A stretch of 64,000 bases of DNA from the NCBI GenBank assembly GCA_023438065.1, contig JAEXRH010000008.1:62001-126000 (forward strand), read 5' to 3'. This stretch comes from Spirochaetota bacterium. GTDB lineage: Bacteria; Spirochaetota; Spirochaetia; Treponematales; Treponemataceae. Shown in pieces: positions 1 through 9,032 of this stretch; within the stretch, counting starts at the first letter, position 1, and each line of letters opens with the position of its first letter. The position numbers and the translations under genes were made by a program. The notes under the pieces are model-generated. The model did not search any database and was not told the origin of the DNA. It saw only the letters and a program-made list of their open reading frames with translations.

Positions 1-2107
1 CTGAAGATGGTATGGTTATTGATTTGAGGCCGGTACAGCCCCTGAAAGAGGAAGTCCCGATGATCCTGACCGTATTCGGTATGGTTACCGACGTTAGCCC
101 CGTGCATCCGTCGAATGTGCTATCCCCGGTCCATGCGGACGAACTCGGAATGTTGACCGAGGTGAGTTTGGTGCATCCACGGAAGACAGACGAGCCAAAA
201 CTGGAGACAGAATTCGGGATGGCGATCGAGGTGAGTCCTGTATAGCTGAAAGCGGAATCACGGATCGTCGCGAGTGAGGCCGGAAGGGAGACTGAGGCGA
301 GTCCTGTGCAGTTGGAAAAAGCGGAATCGCCGATCGTCGTTACCGAGCCGGGAATCGTGACCGAGCCGAGGCCCGTGCAACCCTGAAACGCGCCGGCGGG
401 GATCGCGTTGATCGATCCCGGCAGGACGATCGAGCTTAAGCGTCTGCAGCCGGAAAACGCGTACCTGTCGATCGTCTGGACGGAATCGGGGATGTATATT
501 GACGAAAGGCCCGTGCAGCCGTCGAACGCGCTTGCGCCGATCGTCGTGACCGAGCTCGGGAGCGCGATCGTCGTAAGCGTGGTGCATTCGGAGAACACGT
601 ATGCGCCGATCGTCGAGAGGTTTCTCCCCAGGGTGATCGAGACGAGAGCGGTGCATCTGTTGAAGGCATTCGCGCCTATAGAGACGGTTGAGTCGGGTAT
701 CACGATCGAGGAGAGCCTCGTGCAATATTGGAACGCGTAGTCGCCGATCGAGTTACAGAGATTCGGCATCGTGACTGAGGTGAGTCCCGTGCAATACTGA
801 AAGGCGTAATTGCCGATAGAGTCGAGTCTTTGCGGGAGCGAGATTGACGTAAGCGCGCTGCAAAACTGAAACGCATAGTCGCCGATCGTCGTAACCGAAT
901 CGGGAATCGCTATCGACGAGAGGCGGGTACATCCATAGAACGCGTACCTTCCGATGGAGGCGACGGAACTCGGGATGACGAGCGAGGCGAGATTGCCGCA
1001 GTTCTTGAACGCTTCGTTGCCGATCGCGAAGACGGAGGGCGGAATGCTGACGGAAACGAGCGATGAACAACCCATAAACGCCTGCGAATTTATGGCGGTT
1101 ACTGAATCGGGGATCGTCACGGACGTGATGCTCGTATTACCCATAAAGATGTTCGTCGTGCCCTCGCCGAACGAAACGACCGGATATCCGCCGATCGTCG
1201 GGGGAATGACGACGTCCTTCGTGGACGAGCTGAAGCTCGTCAGCGTCGCCTTGCCGTCGCTAACGGTATAGGTAAAGCTCGCGGCCGGCTCCTGGTAGTA
1301 CTGCCATTTCGCGTAGAGCGTAATCGTGCCTTCCTGGACCGTCGGGGTCGCCTCGTCCGCGTACGCGACGCTTCCGTTGGCCTCCGTAGCCCAGCCGATG
1401 AATCGATATCCGTCTTTGGTAAACGCGTTTGGCTTCAACGCCTGCGGGCTCGCCACCGTCAAGGTCTGATCGGTCATCGTTCCCGAGCCGACCGTCGCGT
1501 CGAACTTGATGACGCACGACGCGGGAGGCGGGACGGCCGTCCACTTCGCGTAAACCGTGCCGTTCGCGGTGACCGGGGTTGTGGCGGTAAACGCGGTACC
1601 GCCGCCGTTTTTTTCCGTCCACCAGCCGCCGAAGCTGAAGCCCGTTTTCTCGGGATCGACGGGAAGCGTCACGACCGTGGTCGCGGGCGCGGTGACCGGG
1701 ATGGTCGCGGGATTGGGCGCGGTGGTCGCGCCGTCGCCGTCGAAAATAATCGTATAGGTCACTGGTCCTGCCGGAATGGCCGTCCACTTCGCGTTGACCG
1801 TGAGGTTCGCGGTGACCTGAGTCGTAGCGGTGAACTTAGTTCCGCCGCCGTTTTTTTCCGTCCACCAACCGCCGAAAATAAAGCCCGTCTTCGCGGGGTC
1901 GGAGGGAAGGGCGCCGACCGTTTTCGCGGGCTCGGTAACTTTCATGGTCGCGGGTTTGGGGGCGGTGGTCGCGCCGTCGCCGTCGAAGGCGACCGTATAT
2001 GACGCGGGAGCGGGATCCTCGACGCCGGATGAACTGCAGCCCGCCGCGGCGAGAAGCGCTATCGCGAGCGCTGCGGCGAGCGCCGCCGATTTCTGAAGTT
2101 TTTTCAT
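1..2107 (-). CDS. BspA-like leucine-rich repeat lipoprotein with InlB B-repeats (3' end outside window)
   Basis: The frame is open from an ATG at 2107 (preceded by AGAGG) to the left edge, giving at least 702 residues. Residues 1-24 are a lipoprotein signal peptide with lipobox LAAAGC, so the product is probably anchored on the cell surface. Residues about 35-285 hold three InlB B-type (Listeria-Bacteroides) repeats. The first two are near copies with a period of 243 nt (81 residues), each carrying GGWWTEKNGGGT; the third is more divergent. From about residue 290 onward run roughly seventeen BspA/LRR_5 repeats of 23 residues, of the form SIxIPDSVTTIGxxAFxxC. Family members are surface proteins used in adhesion, but no ligand can be read here. 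The C-terminus and any sorting signal are missing from the window. Confidence 0.9.
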   Translation of the reverse strand, partial: MKKLQKSAALAAALAIALLAAAGCSSSGVEDPAPASYTVAFDGDGATTAPKPATMKVTEPAKTVGALPSDPAKTGFIFGGWWTEKNGGGTKFTATTQVTANLTVNAKWTAIPAGPVTYTIIFDGDGATTAPNPATIPVTAPATTVVTLPVDPEKTGFSFGGWWTEKNGGGTAFTATTPVTANGTVYAKWTAVPPPASCVIKFDATVGSGTMTDQTLTVASPQALKPNAFTKDGYRFIGWATEANGSVAYADEATPTVQEGTITLYAKWQYYQEPAASFTYTVSDGKATLTSFSSSTKDVVIPPTIGGYPVVSFGEGTTNIFMGNTSITSVTIPDSVTAINSQAFMGCSSLVSVSIPPSVFAIGNEAFKNCGNLASLVIPSSVASIGRYAFYGCTRLSSIAIPDSVTTIGDYAFQFCSALTSISLPQRLDSIGNYAFQYCTGLTSVTMPNLCNSIGDYAFQYCTRLSSIVIPDSTVSIGANAFNRCTALVSITLGRNLSTIGAYVFSECTTLTTIALPSSVTTIGASAFDGCTGLSSIYIPDSVQTIDRYAFSGCRRLSSIVLPGSINAIPAGAFQGCTGLGSVTIPGSVTTIGDSAFSNCTGLASVSLPASLATIRDSAFSYTGLTSIAIPNSVSSFGSSVFRGCTKLTSVNIPSSSAWTGDSTFDGCTGLTSVTIPNTVRIIGTSSFRGCTGLKSITIPSS

Positions 2108-2358
2108 TTACTGCCTCTTTTGGTTATGAAACCGAAATACCAGTGTACGGGCGGTAAAGGGAATTCGTCAACGCGGAAATGACGGCGAACCACGAGTTTT
2201 CGAGCGGGAAAACGCGTTCTTCATGGTCGCGCCGTATTCGTTTTCGGCCGTTCCCGCCGCGTACTAAGGATAATATCCTTGACTGCTCGTTTATTCATGC
2301 TAAGATATGAGCCGGTATCGATTAACTATTCGATGATGGGTTCCCAAGGAGCGATTGC

Positions 2359-3123
2359 ATGACCTACAAAACTAACAAAAAGGAAAACGTCTACTTCGCG
2401 ATGAAGGTCGTCGCGACCGTTCTCGTCCTCTACGGCTTCGTCGCCTTTATCAAGGCCCTGTCGACCGCGGGGAGCGCGCTCGCCTCGTCCCTGATACTTT
2501 TCGGGACGTACGCGGTCATGATCTGGCTCTTCATAGTATTCCAGAAGGTGTTTCTCGTCGCGTACCTCAAGGGCGACGGGGTCGAGGTGACCGAGAGGCA
2601 GTTCGGCGCGTTCCACGCGGAGTACGCGCGGATGGCCGGGGAACTCGGGATCAAGAGGCTCCCGAAGCTCTTCCTCGTCCAGCGGGGCGGGCTCCTGAAC
2701 GCGTTCGCCGTGCGCTTTTCGGGAAAGAACTATATCGCGATCTTCTCGGACGTGTTCGCCCTCCTCAAGGACGACCCGGACGCGGTGCGCTTCGTCGTCG
2801 CCCATGAGCTCGGGCACGTCAGGCGCGCGCACATGCAAAAGCGCTTCTGGACCTTCCCGTCGAGCGTCGTGCCATTCCTGACGGCGGCCTACTCGCGCGC
2901 GTGCGAGTACACCTGCGATGGGGTCGGGATGGCGCTCTCGCCCGAAAAGCCGGCGAACGGACTCGTCCTGCTTGCCGCGGGTCCCGCCCTCTATCGCGAG
3001 GTTTCCATTCCCGAGTACGTCGAGTCCGCGCGCCGGAACAGGTCGGCCGTCGTTCGCTTCGCGGGACTCTTCATGGGTCATCCGTACCTGCCGCTCCGCG
3101 TCGAGAACCTCGGCGAGCGATGA
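2359..3123 (+). CDS. M48-type zinc metalloprotease, membrane-anchored
   Basis: A 254-residue protein with two hydrophobic segments near the N-terminus (about residues 14-35 and 43-70), followed by a protease domain. The HExxH zinc motif is HELGH at residues 149-153, and a downstream CEYTCD segment near residue 186 fits the third (Glu) ligand region of M48 peptidases. HtpX-like family members clear damaged membrane proteins; the substrate here is unknown. The ATG is preceded by AAGGAG at the right distance. The stop codon overlaps the ATG of the next gene (ATGA), so the two are probably translated together. The length is short but normal for compact M48 proteins. Confidence 0.85.
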   Translation: MTYKTNKKENVYFAMKVVATVLVLYGFVAFIKALSTAGSALASSLILFGTYAVMIWLFIVFQKVFLVAYLKGDGVEVTERQFGAFHAEYARMAGELGIKRLPKLFLVQRGGLLNAFAVRFSGKNYIAIFSDVFALLKDDPDAVRFVVAHELGHVRRAHMQKRFWTFPSSVVPFLTAAYSRACEYTCDGVGMALSPEKPANGLVLLAAGPALYREVSIPEYVESARRNRSAVVRFAGLFMGHPYLPLRVENLGER

Positions 3124-3701
3124 CCGTACGCCGCTGCGCCTGGGTCGATCCCGGGAACGATCCGATGGTCGCGTATCACGACGCCGAGTGGGGCGTGCCC
3201 GTCCGCGACGATCGCGTTCTTTTCGAGTTTCTCGTGCTCGAGGGCGCGCAGGCAGGGCTCTCGTGGGACACGATCCTCAAGAAGCGGGAAGGGTACCGGA
3301 AGGCGTTTTGCGGTTTCGACCCCGCGCGGTGCGCGCGCATGACCGACGCGCGGCTCGACGCGCTCATGGAAAACACCGGCATCGTGCGGAACCGGCTCAA
3401 GATCCGCTCGGTGAAAACGAACGCGATCGCCTTTCTCTCGATCGCGCGCGAGGCCGGGAGCTTCGCCGAATACCTGTGGTCCTTCGTCGGCGGGAAGCCC
3501 GTCGACCCGAAATACAGAAGTCTCGCCGAGTTTCCGACGCGGGACGAAATCTCGGACGCCCTCGCCCGCGACCTCAAAAAGCGCGGGATGAAATTCGTCG
3601 GCACGACGATCATCTTCGCGTACATGCAGGCGGTCGGCATGATCAACGCGCACACGGTCGATTGCCCCCGCCACGCCGAGTGCAAGCGGCTCGCGCGCTA
3701 G
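3120..3701 (+). CDS. tag: DNA-3-methyladenine glycosylase I
   Basis: 193 residues, the usual length for Tag. It removes 3-methyladenine from alkylated DNA as the first step of base excision repair. Visible family features are the N-terminal RRCAWVDP start, the catalytic EGAQAGLSW segment near residue 40, and the structural zinc site built from Cys6, His20 and the C-terminal INAHTVDCPRHAEC segment. The ATG overlaps the protease stop codon, which fixes the start and excludes a much longer reading of this frame. The pairing with an M48 protease makes a small damage-repair operon, although no shared regulator is visible. Confidence 0.95.
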   Translation: MTVRRCAWVDPGNDPMVAYHDAEWGVPVRDDRVLFEFLVLEGAQAGLSWDTILKKREGYRKAFCGFDPARCARMTDARLDALMENTGIVRNRLKIRSVKTNAIAFLSIAREAGSFAEYLWSFVGGKPVDPKYRSLAEFPTRDEISDALARDLKKRGMKFVGTTIIFAYMQAVGMINAHTVDCPRHAECKRLAR

Positions 3702-3732
3702 TTTTTTACATCGTCGCCGCGCGGGAATATGG

Positions 3733-3738
3733 TATAAT
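3733..3738 (+). promoter_or_regulatory. Possible -10 box overlapping the annotated ATG
   Basis: A perfect TATAAT lies at 3733-3738, with a TTTACA-like element at 3705-3710. The gap of 22 bp is longer than ideal. If this is a real promoter, the ATG at 3737 would not be transcribed. The in-frame TTG at 3758, which follows GAGG, would then be the start of the next gene. Confidence 0.35.
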
Positions 3739-4183
3739 GGGCGACGCGAGGTTTTCTTTGTACAGGCTTCTTCAGTCATTCATACGATCCTGGCTTACCC
3801 AGGACAAGGCGCTCTTCCTGAGCCTTCTTCACCGCGACGTCCATTATTCCGAAAGCCACGGGCCCGTCTACGTCGGTCGCGCCGCGTGCGAGCGCTGGTT
3901 CGCCGAGTGGAACGCGCGCGGCAAAGTCCTCGAGTGGACCATCGACGAGTACTGCGAGGACGCGAACGCGGGAACCCTTTCCTTCGAGTGGACCTTCCGC
4001 TGCCTTTACGACGGCGCGGTCGCGGGATTTCGTGGCGCCTCTTTCATGACCGTCTCGGGCGGCGAGATCGTGGGCGTCCGCGAATACCGTACCGCCGACG
4101 AGCGGACCTATCCCTGCAACCCCGAGCTCGGCCCGGACGGTCTTCCGCTCGCGGACGACGGCATATCCGGCGCCGAGGAGTAG
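3737..4183 (+). CDS. SnoaL/NTF2-like small protein
   Basis: 148 residues from the ATG at 3737, or 141 from the TTG at 3758, which has a better-placed GAGG and avoids starting inside a TATAAT. The sequence has the pattern of the SnoaL/NTF2-like fold: an N-terminal helix, SWLTQDKALFLSLLHRDVHY, then alternating strands ending in FMTVSGGEIVGVREYR. This fold covers polyketide cyclases, isomerases and ligand-binding proteins. No catalytic set is clear enough to assign a reaction. The acidic, proline-rich tail after residue 125 looks disordered. It stands alone between tag and a 305-bp gap. Confidence 0.75.
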   Translation: MGDARFSLYRLLQSFIRSWLTQDKALFLSLLHRDVHYSESHGPVYVGRAACERWFAEWNARGKVLEWTIDEYCEDANAGTLSFEWTFRCLYDGAVAGFRGASFMTVSGGEIVGVREYRTADERTYPCNPELGPDGLPLADDGISGAEE

Positions 4184-4488
4184 GCCGGGGATCGAGGCAG
4201 CGGGCGTCACGACGGGCGCAGGCGCGACGCGCGGAGCCCCCGCGTATGAAAGTCCTCGAAGGGGCGCGATCGTTCGCCTCGAATTTCCCGCGTCTTGGCG
4301 ATCAGACTCGGTAACGAAGCGGTAATCCAACTGAAAATTCTCTCGTTCACCGATTGACACTTCCCGTCTTTAAATGTTAGACATGGCGTACATTACGAGT
4401 TAGCGTAGGATAACATATTGGCGGGAAGCCGACAAAGAGGTCGCCCCGCGCGCGCGGTCGGCGTACCGTCGACCGGCAAGGAGAACTC
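4184..4488 (+). other. Intergenic region upstream of the iron operon
   Basis: I see no gene here. A TTGACA at 4354-4359 is followed 18 bp later by a weak TAGACA, which is the best promoter candidate for the outer-membrane/Feo operon. The stretch 4377-4412 contains GTTAGACAT and GAGTTAGCGTAGGATAACAT, which might hold a metal-regulator site. No clean Fur or DtxR box can be claimed. Confidence 0.4.
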
Positions 4489-5529
4489 ATGAAAAAGATT
4501 CTGGCGATCACGGCGATCGCGGTGACGGTTTCGGGATTCACGGCGGCCGAGGGTACGATACTTCCCCGTTTCCGGGGCGAGGTGCTCACCGGCGTTCGCG
4601 CTGAGTTCGATCCCGACGGGAAGAACACGGCGCAACTCTATTCGGACGAGTACGACGAGGAGGGCGTCGGCGCGGCAATAACGCTCGGGAGCGACTTCGA
4701 TGCGGGCAATTACGGGGCGAGCGTCGCGCTCGCGTACGAGCATCGGGCGGACCAATCGGGCGACGAAGTCGTCGAGATCGATCACGCGTTCGGGTGGACC
4801 GAGTCGGCGGGCAAGGCGATCGCGGTCAAGGCCGGGCTCGTTTCGGAGGACGCGTTCGACGCGGTCGGAGACCAGGATCTCCGTTTCTTCGACGGCGGCT
4901 CCGTCGAGCTTCTCTCGCGGCCCGTCGAAGGGCTTCTCCTCGGCGCCCGCGCGCGGTTCTATCCAGCCGCCGAGTCGGACGGCCAGGCGCGCGAACTCGA
5001 ATCCGCGCTCGACGGGATTTCGCTCGGCGCGAGCTACGCGACCGAGGCGCTCACGGTCCAGGCGGGATTCTCGAGCGGGGGCTGGGAGGTCGACGGAGAC
5101 GTGTACGACTCGCGCGCGCTCTACGCGCAGTTCGGGTTCCACGGCGTCGAGTCCCTCACGCTCGAGGCCGACGCGCTTTTCGTCGATCTCGGGAATTTCG
5201 CGGAGACGGGAACGCTCGTCGCGTCCCAGCTCGCGGGATACGGGTTCGGCAAGCACTCCGTCGAGCTTCTCCTCGGGCAGACCGTGCCGATGGACGGCGA
5301 CCTCGCGGCCGAGTGGACCTTCGAGCCGACAGTGAGTTACGCGGTTCGCGAGGGTCTCGTGACCTACGTCGGCGCGGAGGCGGCGCTCTCGGACGGCGAG
5401 GCGGACTACGCGGCGAAGCTCGGCCTCTCCGCGGGAAAGGGCGAGGGCGCGTCGATCGACGCGTTTTACCGGGTTTCGACCGACGGCGCGCCGCACGCCG
5501 TACAGGTCGATTTCGCCTGGCGGTTTTAA
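4489..5529 (+). CDS. Outer-membrane beta-barrel protein next to feo genes
   Basis: 346 residues with a cleavable signal peptide (MKKILAITAIAVTVSGFTAAEG) and a body of short alternating amphipathic strands rich in Gly, Ala, Asp and Glu. The C-terminus is VDFAWRF, the terminal phenylalanine typical of BAM-inserted outer-membrane barrels. The gene lies 19 bp upstream of feoA in the same direction. A role as a porin that lets ferrous iron reach FeoB is therefore a reasonable inference, but no pore residues can be read. AAGGAG precedes the ATG. Confidence 0.75.
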   Translation: MKKILAITAIAVTVSGFTAAEGTILPRFRGEVLTGVRAEFDPDGKNTAQLYSDEYDEEGVGAAITLGSDFDAGNYGASVALAYEHRADQSGDEVVEIDHAFGWTESAGKAIAVKAGLVSEDAFDAVGDQDLRFFDGGSVELLSRPVEGLLLGARARFYPAAESDGQARELESALDGISLGASYATEALTVQAGFSSGGWEVDGDVYDSRALYAQFGFHGVESLTLEADALFVDLGNFAETGTLVASQLAGYGFGKHSVELLLGQTVPMDGDLAAEWTFEPTVSYAVREGLVTYVGAEAALSDGEADYAAKLGLSAGKGEGASIDAFYRVSTDGAPHAVQVDFAWRF

Positions 5530-5548
5530 TCGGGAAACGGGGGAAACC

Positions 5549-5764
5549 ATGTCGCTAGAGGGAATCGATTCGGGAAAACGCTGCGTGGTGACGCGCGTGG
5601 CCTGCGAGGAGCGGGAACGGCAAAAGCTCATCGAGCTCGGCATCGTTCCCGGCGTGCCGATCCGCAAGCTCTCGGGAACGGGCTCGGGGCCCTTCCTCGT
5701 CGAGGTCTTGGGCTCGCGCGTCGCCCTCGGGCTGTCTCTCGCCTCGGGCGTGTTCGTCGCGTAA
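5549..5764 (+). CDS. feoA: FeoA domain protein (first copy)
   Basis: 71 residues with the SH3-like FeoA pattern: CVVTRVACEERERQKLIELGIVPG, a loop, then an LGLSLASGVFVA end. FeoA proteins are small cytoplasmic partners of the FeoB ferrous iron transporter. The gene sits between the barrel protein and a hairpin at 5765-5787 that may limit read-through into the second feoA and feoB. The two FeoA copies share the fold but little sequence, so they probably have different roles rather than arising from a recent duplication. Confidence 0.88.
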   Translation: MSLEGIDSGKRCVVTRVACEERERQKLIELGIVPGVPIRKLSGTGSGPFLVEVLGSRVALGLSLASGVFVA

Positions 5765-5787
5765 GGGGCCGGGCTTGCCCGGTCCCC
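5765..5787 (+). terminator. Hairpin between the two feoA genes
   Basis: GGGGCCGGGC pairs with GCCCGGTCCCC across a TT loop, with one bulged T, and is followed by GTTTATC. The stem is strong but the U-tract is poor. It could be a leaky terminator or a processing stem that sets different levels for the barrel-feoA part and the feoA-feoB part. Confidence 0.55.
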
Positions 5788-5877
5788 GTTTATCGCCCCG
5801 GCGCGCGTCTGTCGCCCGCGGCGATTTATCCGGTAAATGAACCCGTCGCGCGTTCAGCGACGCGGTAAGGAGTTGTA

Positions 5878-6111
5878 ATGGAAACGCAATTGAAGGATAT
5901 GGAGCCGGGCGGACGCGGCGTCGTCGCCGGCTACGCGAACGCCGATCGCGCGTACCGCGACCGGCTGCTCGCGATGGGGCTCACGAAGGGTACGGCGTTC
6001 ACCGTCCTTCGCGTCGCGCCGCTCGGCGACCCGGTGGAGATAGAGCTCCGGGGCTTTCGCCTGAGCCTGAGGAAAACCGAGGCGGACGCCCTCGTGGTGA
6101 GGAGGGCATGA
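5878..6111 (+). CDS. feoA: FeoA domain protein (second copy)
   Basis: 77 residues: GGRGVVAGYANADRAYRDRL, LAMGLTKGTAFTVLRVAPLGDPVEIELRG, then LSLRKTEADALVV. This is a canonical FeoA domain with the MGL..G and PxxxxxxG.xLxLR elements. AAGGAG precedes the ATG. The stop codon overlaps the feoB start (ATGA), so this copy is the one translationally coupled to feoB and is the likelier functional partner of the transporter. Confidence 0.92.
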   Translation: METQLKDMEPGGRGVVAGYANADRAYRDRLLAMGLTKGTAFTVLRVAPLGDPVEIELRGFRLSLRKTEADALVVRRA

Positions 6112-8513
6112 TGGCGAAAAGAGAAGGAAGCCCCAAGATAGCGATCGCGGGCAACCCGAACTCGGGGAAGACGACGCTCTTCAACGCGCTGACCGGGAGC
6201 CGCCAGCGCGTGGGCAACTGGCCCGGCGTGACCGTCGAGAAGAAATCGGGCGACGCTCGCCTCGGGGACGCGTCCGTCGAGTTCGTTGACCTGCCGGGGA
6301 TATACTCGCTCACGACGCATTCGGAGGACGAGCGCGTCGCGCGCGACTACCTCCTCTCGGGCGAGGCCGACCTCGTCGTCAACGTCGTCGACGCGTCGAA
6401 CCTCGAGCGGAACCTGTTCCTTACCCTGAGTCTCCTCGAGATGGGGATGCCGACGCTCGTCGCGCTCAATATGGCGGATCTCGCGGGCAAGAAGGGCGTG
6501 TCGGTCGATTGCGCCGCGCTCTCCCGGGCGCTCGGGGCGCCGGTGGTGTCCATGAGCGCGACCGAGAAAAAAGACGTCGAGGCCTTTAAGGTAGCGTGCC
6601 GCTCGGCGCTCGACTCCGCCGCGCATCCGTCACTGACGGTTCCGTACCCCGCGGCGATCGAGCGGGCGCTCGCGTCGCTCTTGCCCGTCCTGTCGGGGGA
6701 CGCCGTCCCGCCCGGCGCGGAACCCCGCTGGGTCGGCCTCAAGCTTCTCGAGCGCGACGCGGCGGTCGGCGCGAGAAGTCGCCCGCTCGGCGTCGGCGTC
6801 GTCGACGGGATCGAGGCGACGATCGGGACCGTCGAGCGCGAGCTCGGCGAGAGCCCCGACGCGGCGATCGCCTCCGCGAAATACGACTTCATCGCGCGCG
6901 TCACCGCCTCGTGCGTCTCCCGCGCGAAACCGCGGAAGTCGTTCGGCGACGCGGTCGACTCGGTCGCGCTCAACCGATTTCTCGGCATCCCGGTTTTCGC
7001 CCTCGTCATGTATCTCATGTTCTCGCTCGTGATGAACGTGGGCGGCGCCTTCATCGATTTCTTCGACATTCTATTCGGCGCCGTCCTCGTCGACGGCTTC
7101 GGTCTGTTCCTTGCCTCGCTCGGCTCGCCCGACTGGCTCGTCGCGCTTCTCGCCGGCGGCGTCGGCGCGGGCATCCAGACCGTTTCGACCTTCGTGCCGA
7201 TCATGTTCATGATGTTCCTCACCCTCTCTTTTCTCGAGGACTCGGGCTACATGGCCCGCGCGGCCTTCGTCATGGACCGGGCGCTCAGGGCAATAGGCCT
7301 CCCCGGCAAGGCGTTCATCCCGATGATCGTCGGGTTCGGCTGTTCGGTGCCGGCGATCATGGCGACCCGTACCCTCGAGAGCAAGCGCGACCGCTACCTC
7401 ACCGTGTTCATGGCCCCCTTCATGTCGTGCGGCGCGCGGCTTCCCGTGTACGCGCTTTTCGGCGCCGCGTTTTTCGGGAGGAATTCGGGGCTTGTCGTGA
7501 TGAGCCTTTACTTCGTCGGGATCGCGCTCGCGGTCGGCACGGGCTTCCTCCTCAAGAACACCCTTTTCAAGGGCGAGCCCGCTCCCTTCGTGATGGAGCT
7601 TCCTCCCTATCACCTGCCGCGATTGGCGAATATCCTTCGGGGTACCTGGAACCGCCTCAAGGCGTTTCTCGTGCGGGCGGGAAAGGTGATCGTTCTCGTC
7701 GTCGCGCTCCTCGGGATCCTCAACTCGATCGGGACGGACGGGAGTTTCGGGAACGAGGACACGGACAAGTCCGCGCTCGCCGCGGCGGGCCGCGCGATCA
7801 CCCCGGTCTTCGAGCCGATGGGGCTCACCGAGCGGAACTGGCCCGCGACCGTCGGGATGTTCACCGGTCTTTTCGCGAAGGAGGCGGTCGTCGGCACGCT
7901 CAATGGCCTTTACGGACAGCTCGAGGCGATGGAGGCGACGGAAGCGGTCGCGGAAGGCGTTAAGGATGCGGCGGTAACGGATGGGGACTCGTTAGGCGAC
8001 GACGCGTCTAGCCCCGCGGCGCCGGACGGCGTAAGCGTTCCAGAATCGGACGGCGAAGGGGAATGGAGTCTCGCCGCCTCGGCTACCGAGGCGCTCGCGT
8101 CGATACCCGCGGCCTTCGCCGGGTTCGCGGGTTCCCTCGCCGACCCGCTCGGGCTCTCGGTGGTCTCCGGGGACGAGGCCTCGATCGCGGAGGAGATCGG
8201 CTCGGACGAGGGGATCTTCGCGACGATGCGCGAGTATTTCGCGGGCGACGTCCACGCGGCCTACGCGTATCTCCTTTTCATCCTGATCTACTTCCCGTGC
8301 GTGGCCGCCCTCGGCGCGATCATGCGCGAGCTCGGGCGCTTTTTTGGCTGGGTTTGCATCGCGTATCTCACGGTTCTCGCCTGGATCACAGCGACCCTTT
8401 ATTACCAGATAACGGCGGCGCGCGATCCCGTGTGGATAGTCGTGCCGGTCGCGCTCCTCGCCGGGATCGTCGCGCTCTTCGCGGTCCTACGTCGGTTCGT
8501 GAAGGTTCCTTGA
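6108..8513 (+). CDS. feoB: Ferrous iron transporter FeoB
   Basis: 801 residues. The N-terminal G domain has G1 GNPNSGKT at residues 15-22, G3 DLPG near 65 and G4 NMAD near 126. A helical spacer follows, then the membrane domain with the two gate motifs around ALVMYLMFSLVMN and IPMIVGFGCSVPAIMATRT. It imports Fe(II) across the inner membrane using GTP hydrolysis for control. Between the last transmembrane groups lies a low-complexity Ala/Glu/Asp-rich insert of about 90 residues (EAMEATEAVAEGVKDAA onward), longer than in the E. coli type. GGAGG is better spaced for the second ATG at 6111, so the true N-terminus may be one residue shorter. Confidence 0.97.
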   Translation: MMAKREGSPKIAIAGNPNSGKTTLFNALTGSRQRVGNWPGVTVEKKSGDARLGDASVEFVDLPGIYSLTTHSEDERVARDYLLSGEADLVVNVVDASNLERNLFLTLSLLEMGMPTLVALNMADLAGKKGVSVDCAALSRALGAPVVSMSATEKKDVEAFKVACRSALDSAAHPSLTVPYPAAIERALASLLPVLSGDAVPPGAEPRWVGLKLLERDAAVGARSRPLGVGVVDGIEATIGTVERELGESPDAAIASAKYDFIARVTASCVSRAKPRKSFGDAVDSVALNRFLGIPVFALVMYLMFSLVMNVGGAFIDFFDILFGAVLVDGFGLFLASLGSPDWLVALLAGGVGAGIQTVSTFVPIMFMMFLTLSFLEDSGYMARAAFVMDRALRAIGLPGKAFIPMIVGFGCSVPAIMATRTLESKRDRYLTVFMAPFMSCGARLPVYALFGAAFFGRNSGLVVMSLYFVGIALAVGTGFLLKNTLFKGEPAPFVMELPPYHLPRLANILRGTWNRLKAFLVRAGKVIVLVVALLGILNSIGTDGSFGNEDTDKSALAAAGRAITPVFEPMGLTERNWPATVGMFTGLFAKEAVVGTLNGLYGQLEAMEATEAVAEGVKDAAVTDGDSLGDDASSPAAPDGVSVPESDGEGEWSLAASATEALASIPAAFAGFAGSLADPLGLSVVSGDEASIAEEIGSDEGIFATMREYFAGDVHAAYAYLLFILIYFPCVAALGAIMRELGRFFGWVCIAYLTVLAWITATLYYQITAARDPVWIVVPVALLAGIVALFAVLRRFVKVP

Positions 8514-8534
8514 GCTCGCGCGCGCGGCCTTCCC

Positions 8535-9032
8535 CTAGAGCCGCTCCATGAGGCGGCGGAGAATCGCCGCGAGATTCGCGCCGTCGGCCGGGGAAAGGTT
8601 CACGCACGAGGCGACCTCGGCGGGAACGGACCGGGCGCGATCCTTGAGGGACTCGCCCTTCGCGGTGAGCGCGACGACGAGGTTCCGCTCGTCCGCGTCC
8701 GATCTCGTTCGCGTGACGAGGCCCTTTTCCTCGAGCCGCTTGAGGAGCGGGGTGAGGGTGCCCGAGTCGAGGTAGAGCGCCTCGCCGAGCGCCTTCACGT
8801 TGACGGTCTTTTTCTCCCAGAGCGCGAGGAGCGCGATGTACTGCGTATAGGTGAGGTCGAGCCGGTCGAGGATCGGCTTGTACTTCCCGATGATTTCCTT
8901 CGCGCACACGTACAGGGGAAAGCAGATCTGCGCGTCGAGGCTCAAGGGATCAAGGCTCTCCGCGTCGTCCATCGGACCGCGCGAGGGCTTCCGTTTCGCC
9001 CCGCCCGCCTGATTCCGGTTTACCCCGCTCAT
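8535..9032 (-). CDS. MarR/OhrR-type redox regulator
   Basis: 165 residues from the ATG at 9032, which overlaps the peroxidase stop (ATGA), or 145 from the ATG at 8972, which matches usual OhrR length. The core is a MarR winged helix with LTYTQYIALLALWE, GTLTPLLKRLEEKGLVTR and a DERNLVVALT wing. The segment DAQICFPLYVCAKEI places a cysteine (Cys17 in the shorter form) where OhrR regulators have their peroxide-sensing Cys. By family knowledge, oxidation of this Cys releases the operator. It is coded in one operon with a glutathione peroxidase, which supports a hydroperoxide response. The inverted repeat at 9545-9556 is its likely operator. Confidence 0.88.
   Translation of the reverse strand: MSGVNRNQAGGAKRKPSRGPMDDAESLDPLSLDAQICFPLYVCAKEIIGKYKPILDRLDLTYTQYIALLALWEKKTVNVKALGEALYLDSGTLTPLLKRLEEKGLVTRTRSDADERNLVVALTAKGESLKDRARSVPAEVASCVNLSPADGANLAAILRRLMERL

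Noticed and set aside
2901..3119. N-terminal extension of the Tag reading frame back to 2901
   Set aside because: It lies inside the M48 protease gene; the ATG at 3120 gives the normal Tag length and start.
4794..5558. 254-codon Arg-rich plus-strand frame over the barrel protein gene
   Set aside because: Out-of-frame shadow; the barrel frame has signal peptide, RBS and terminal Phe.
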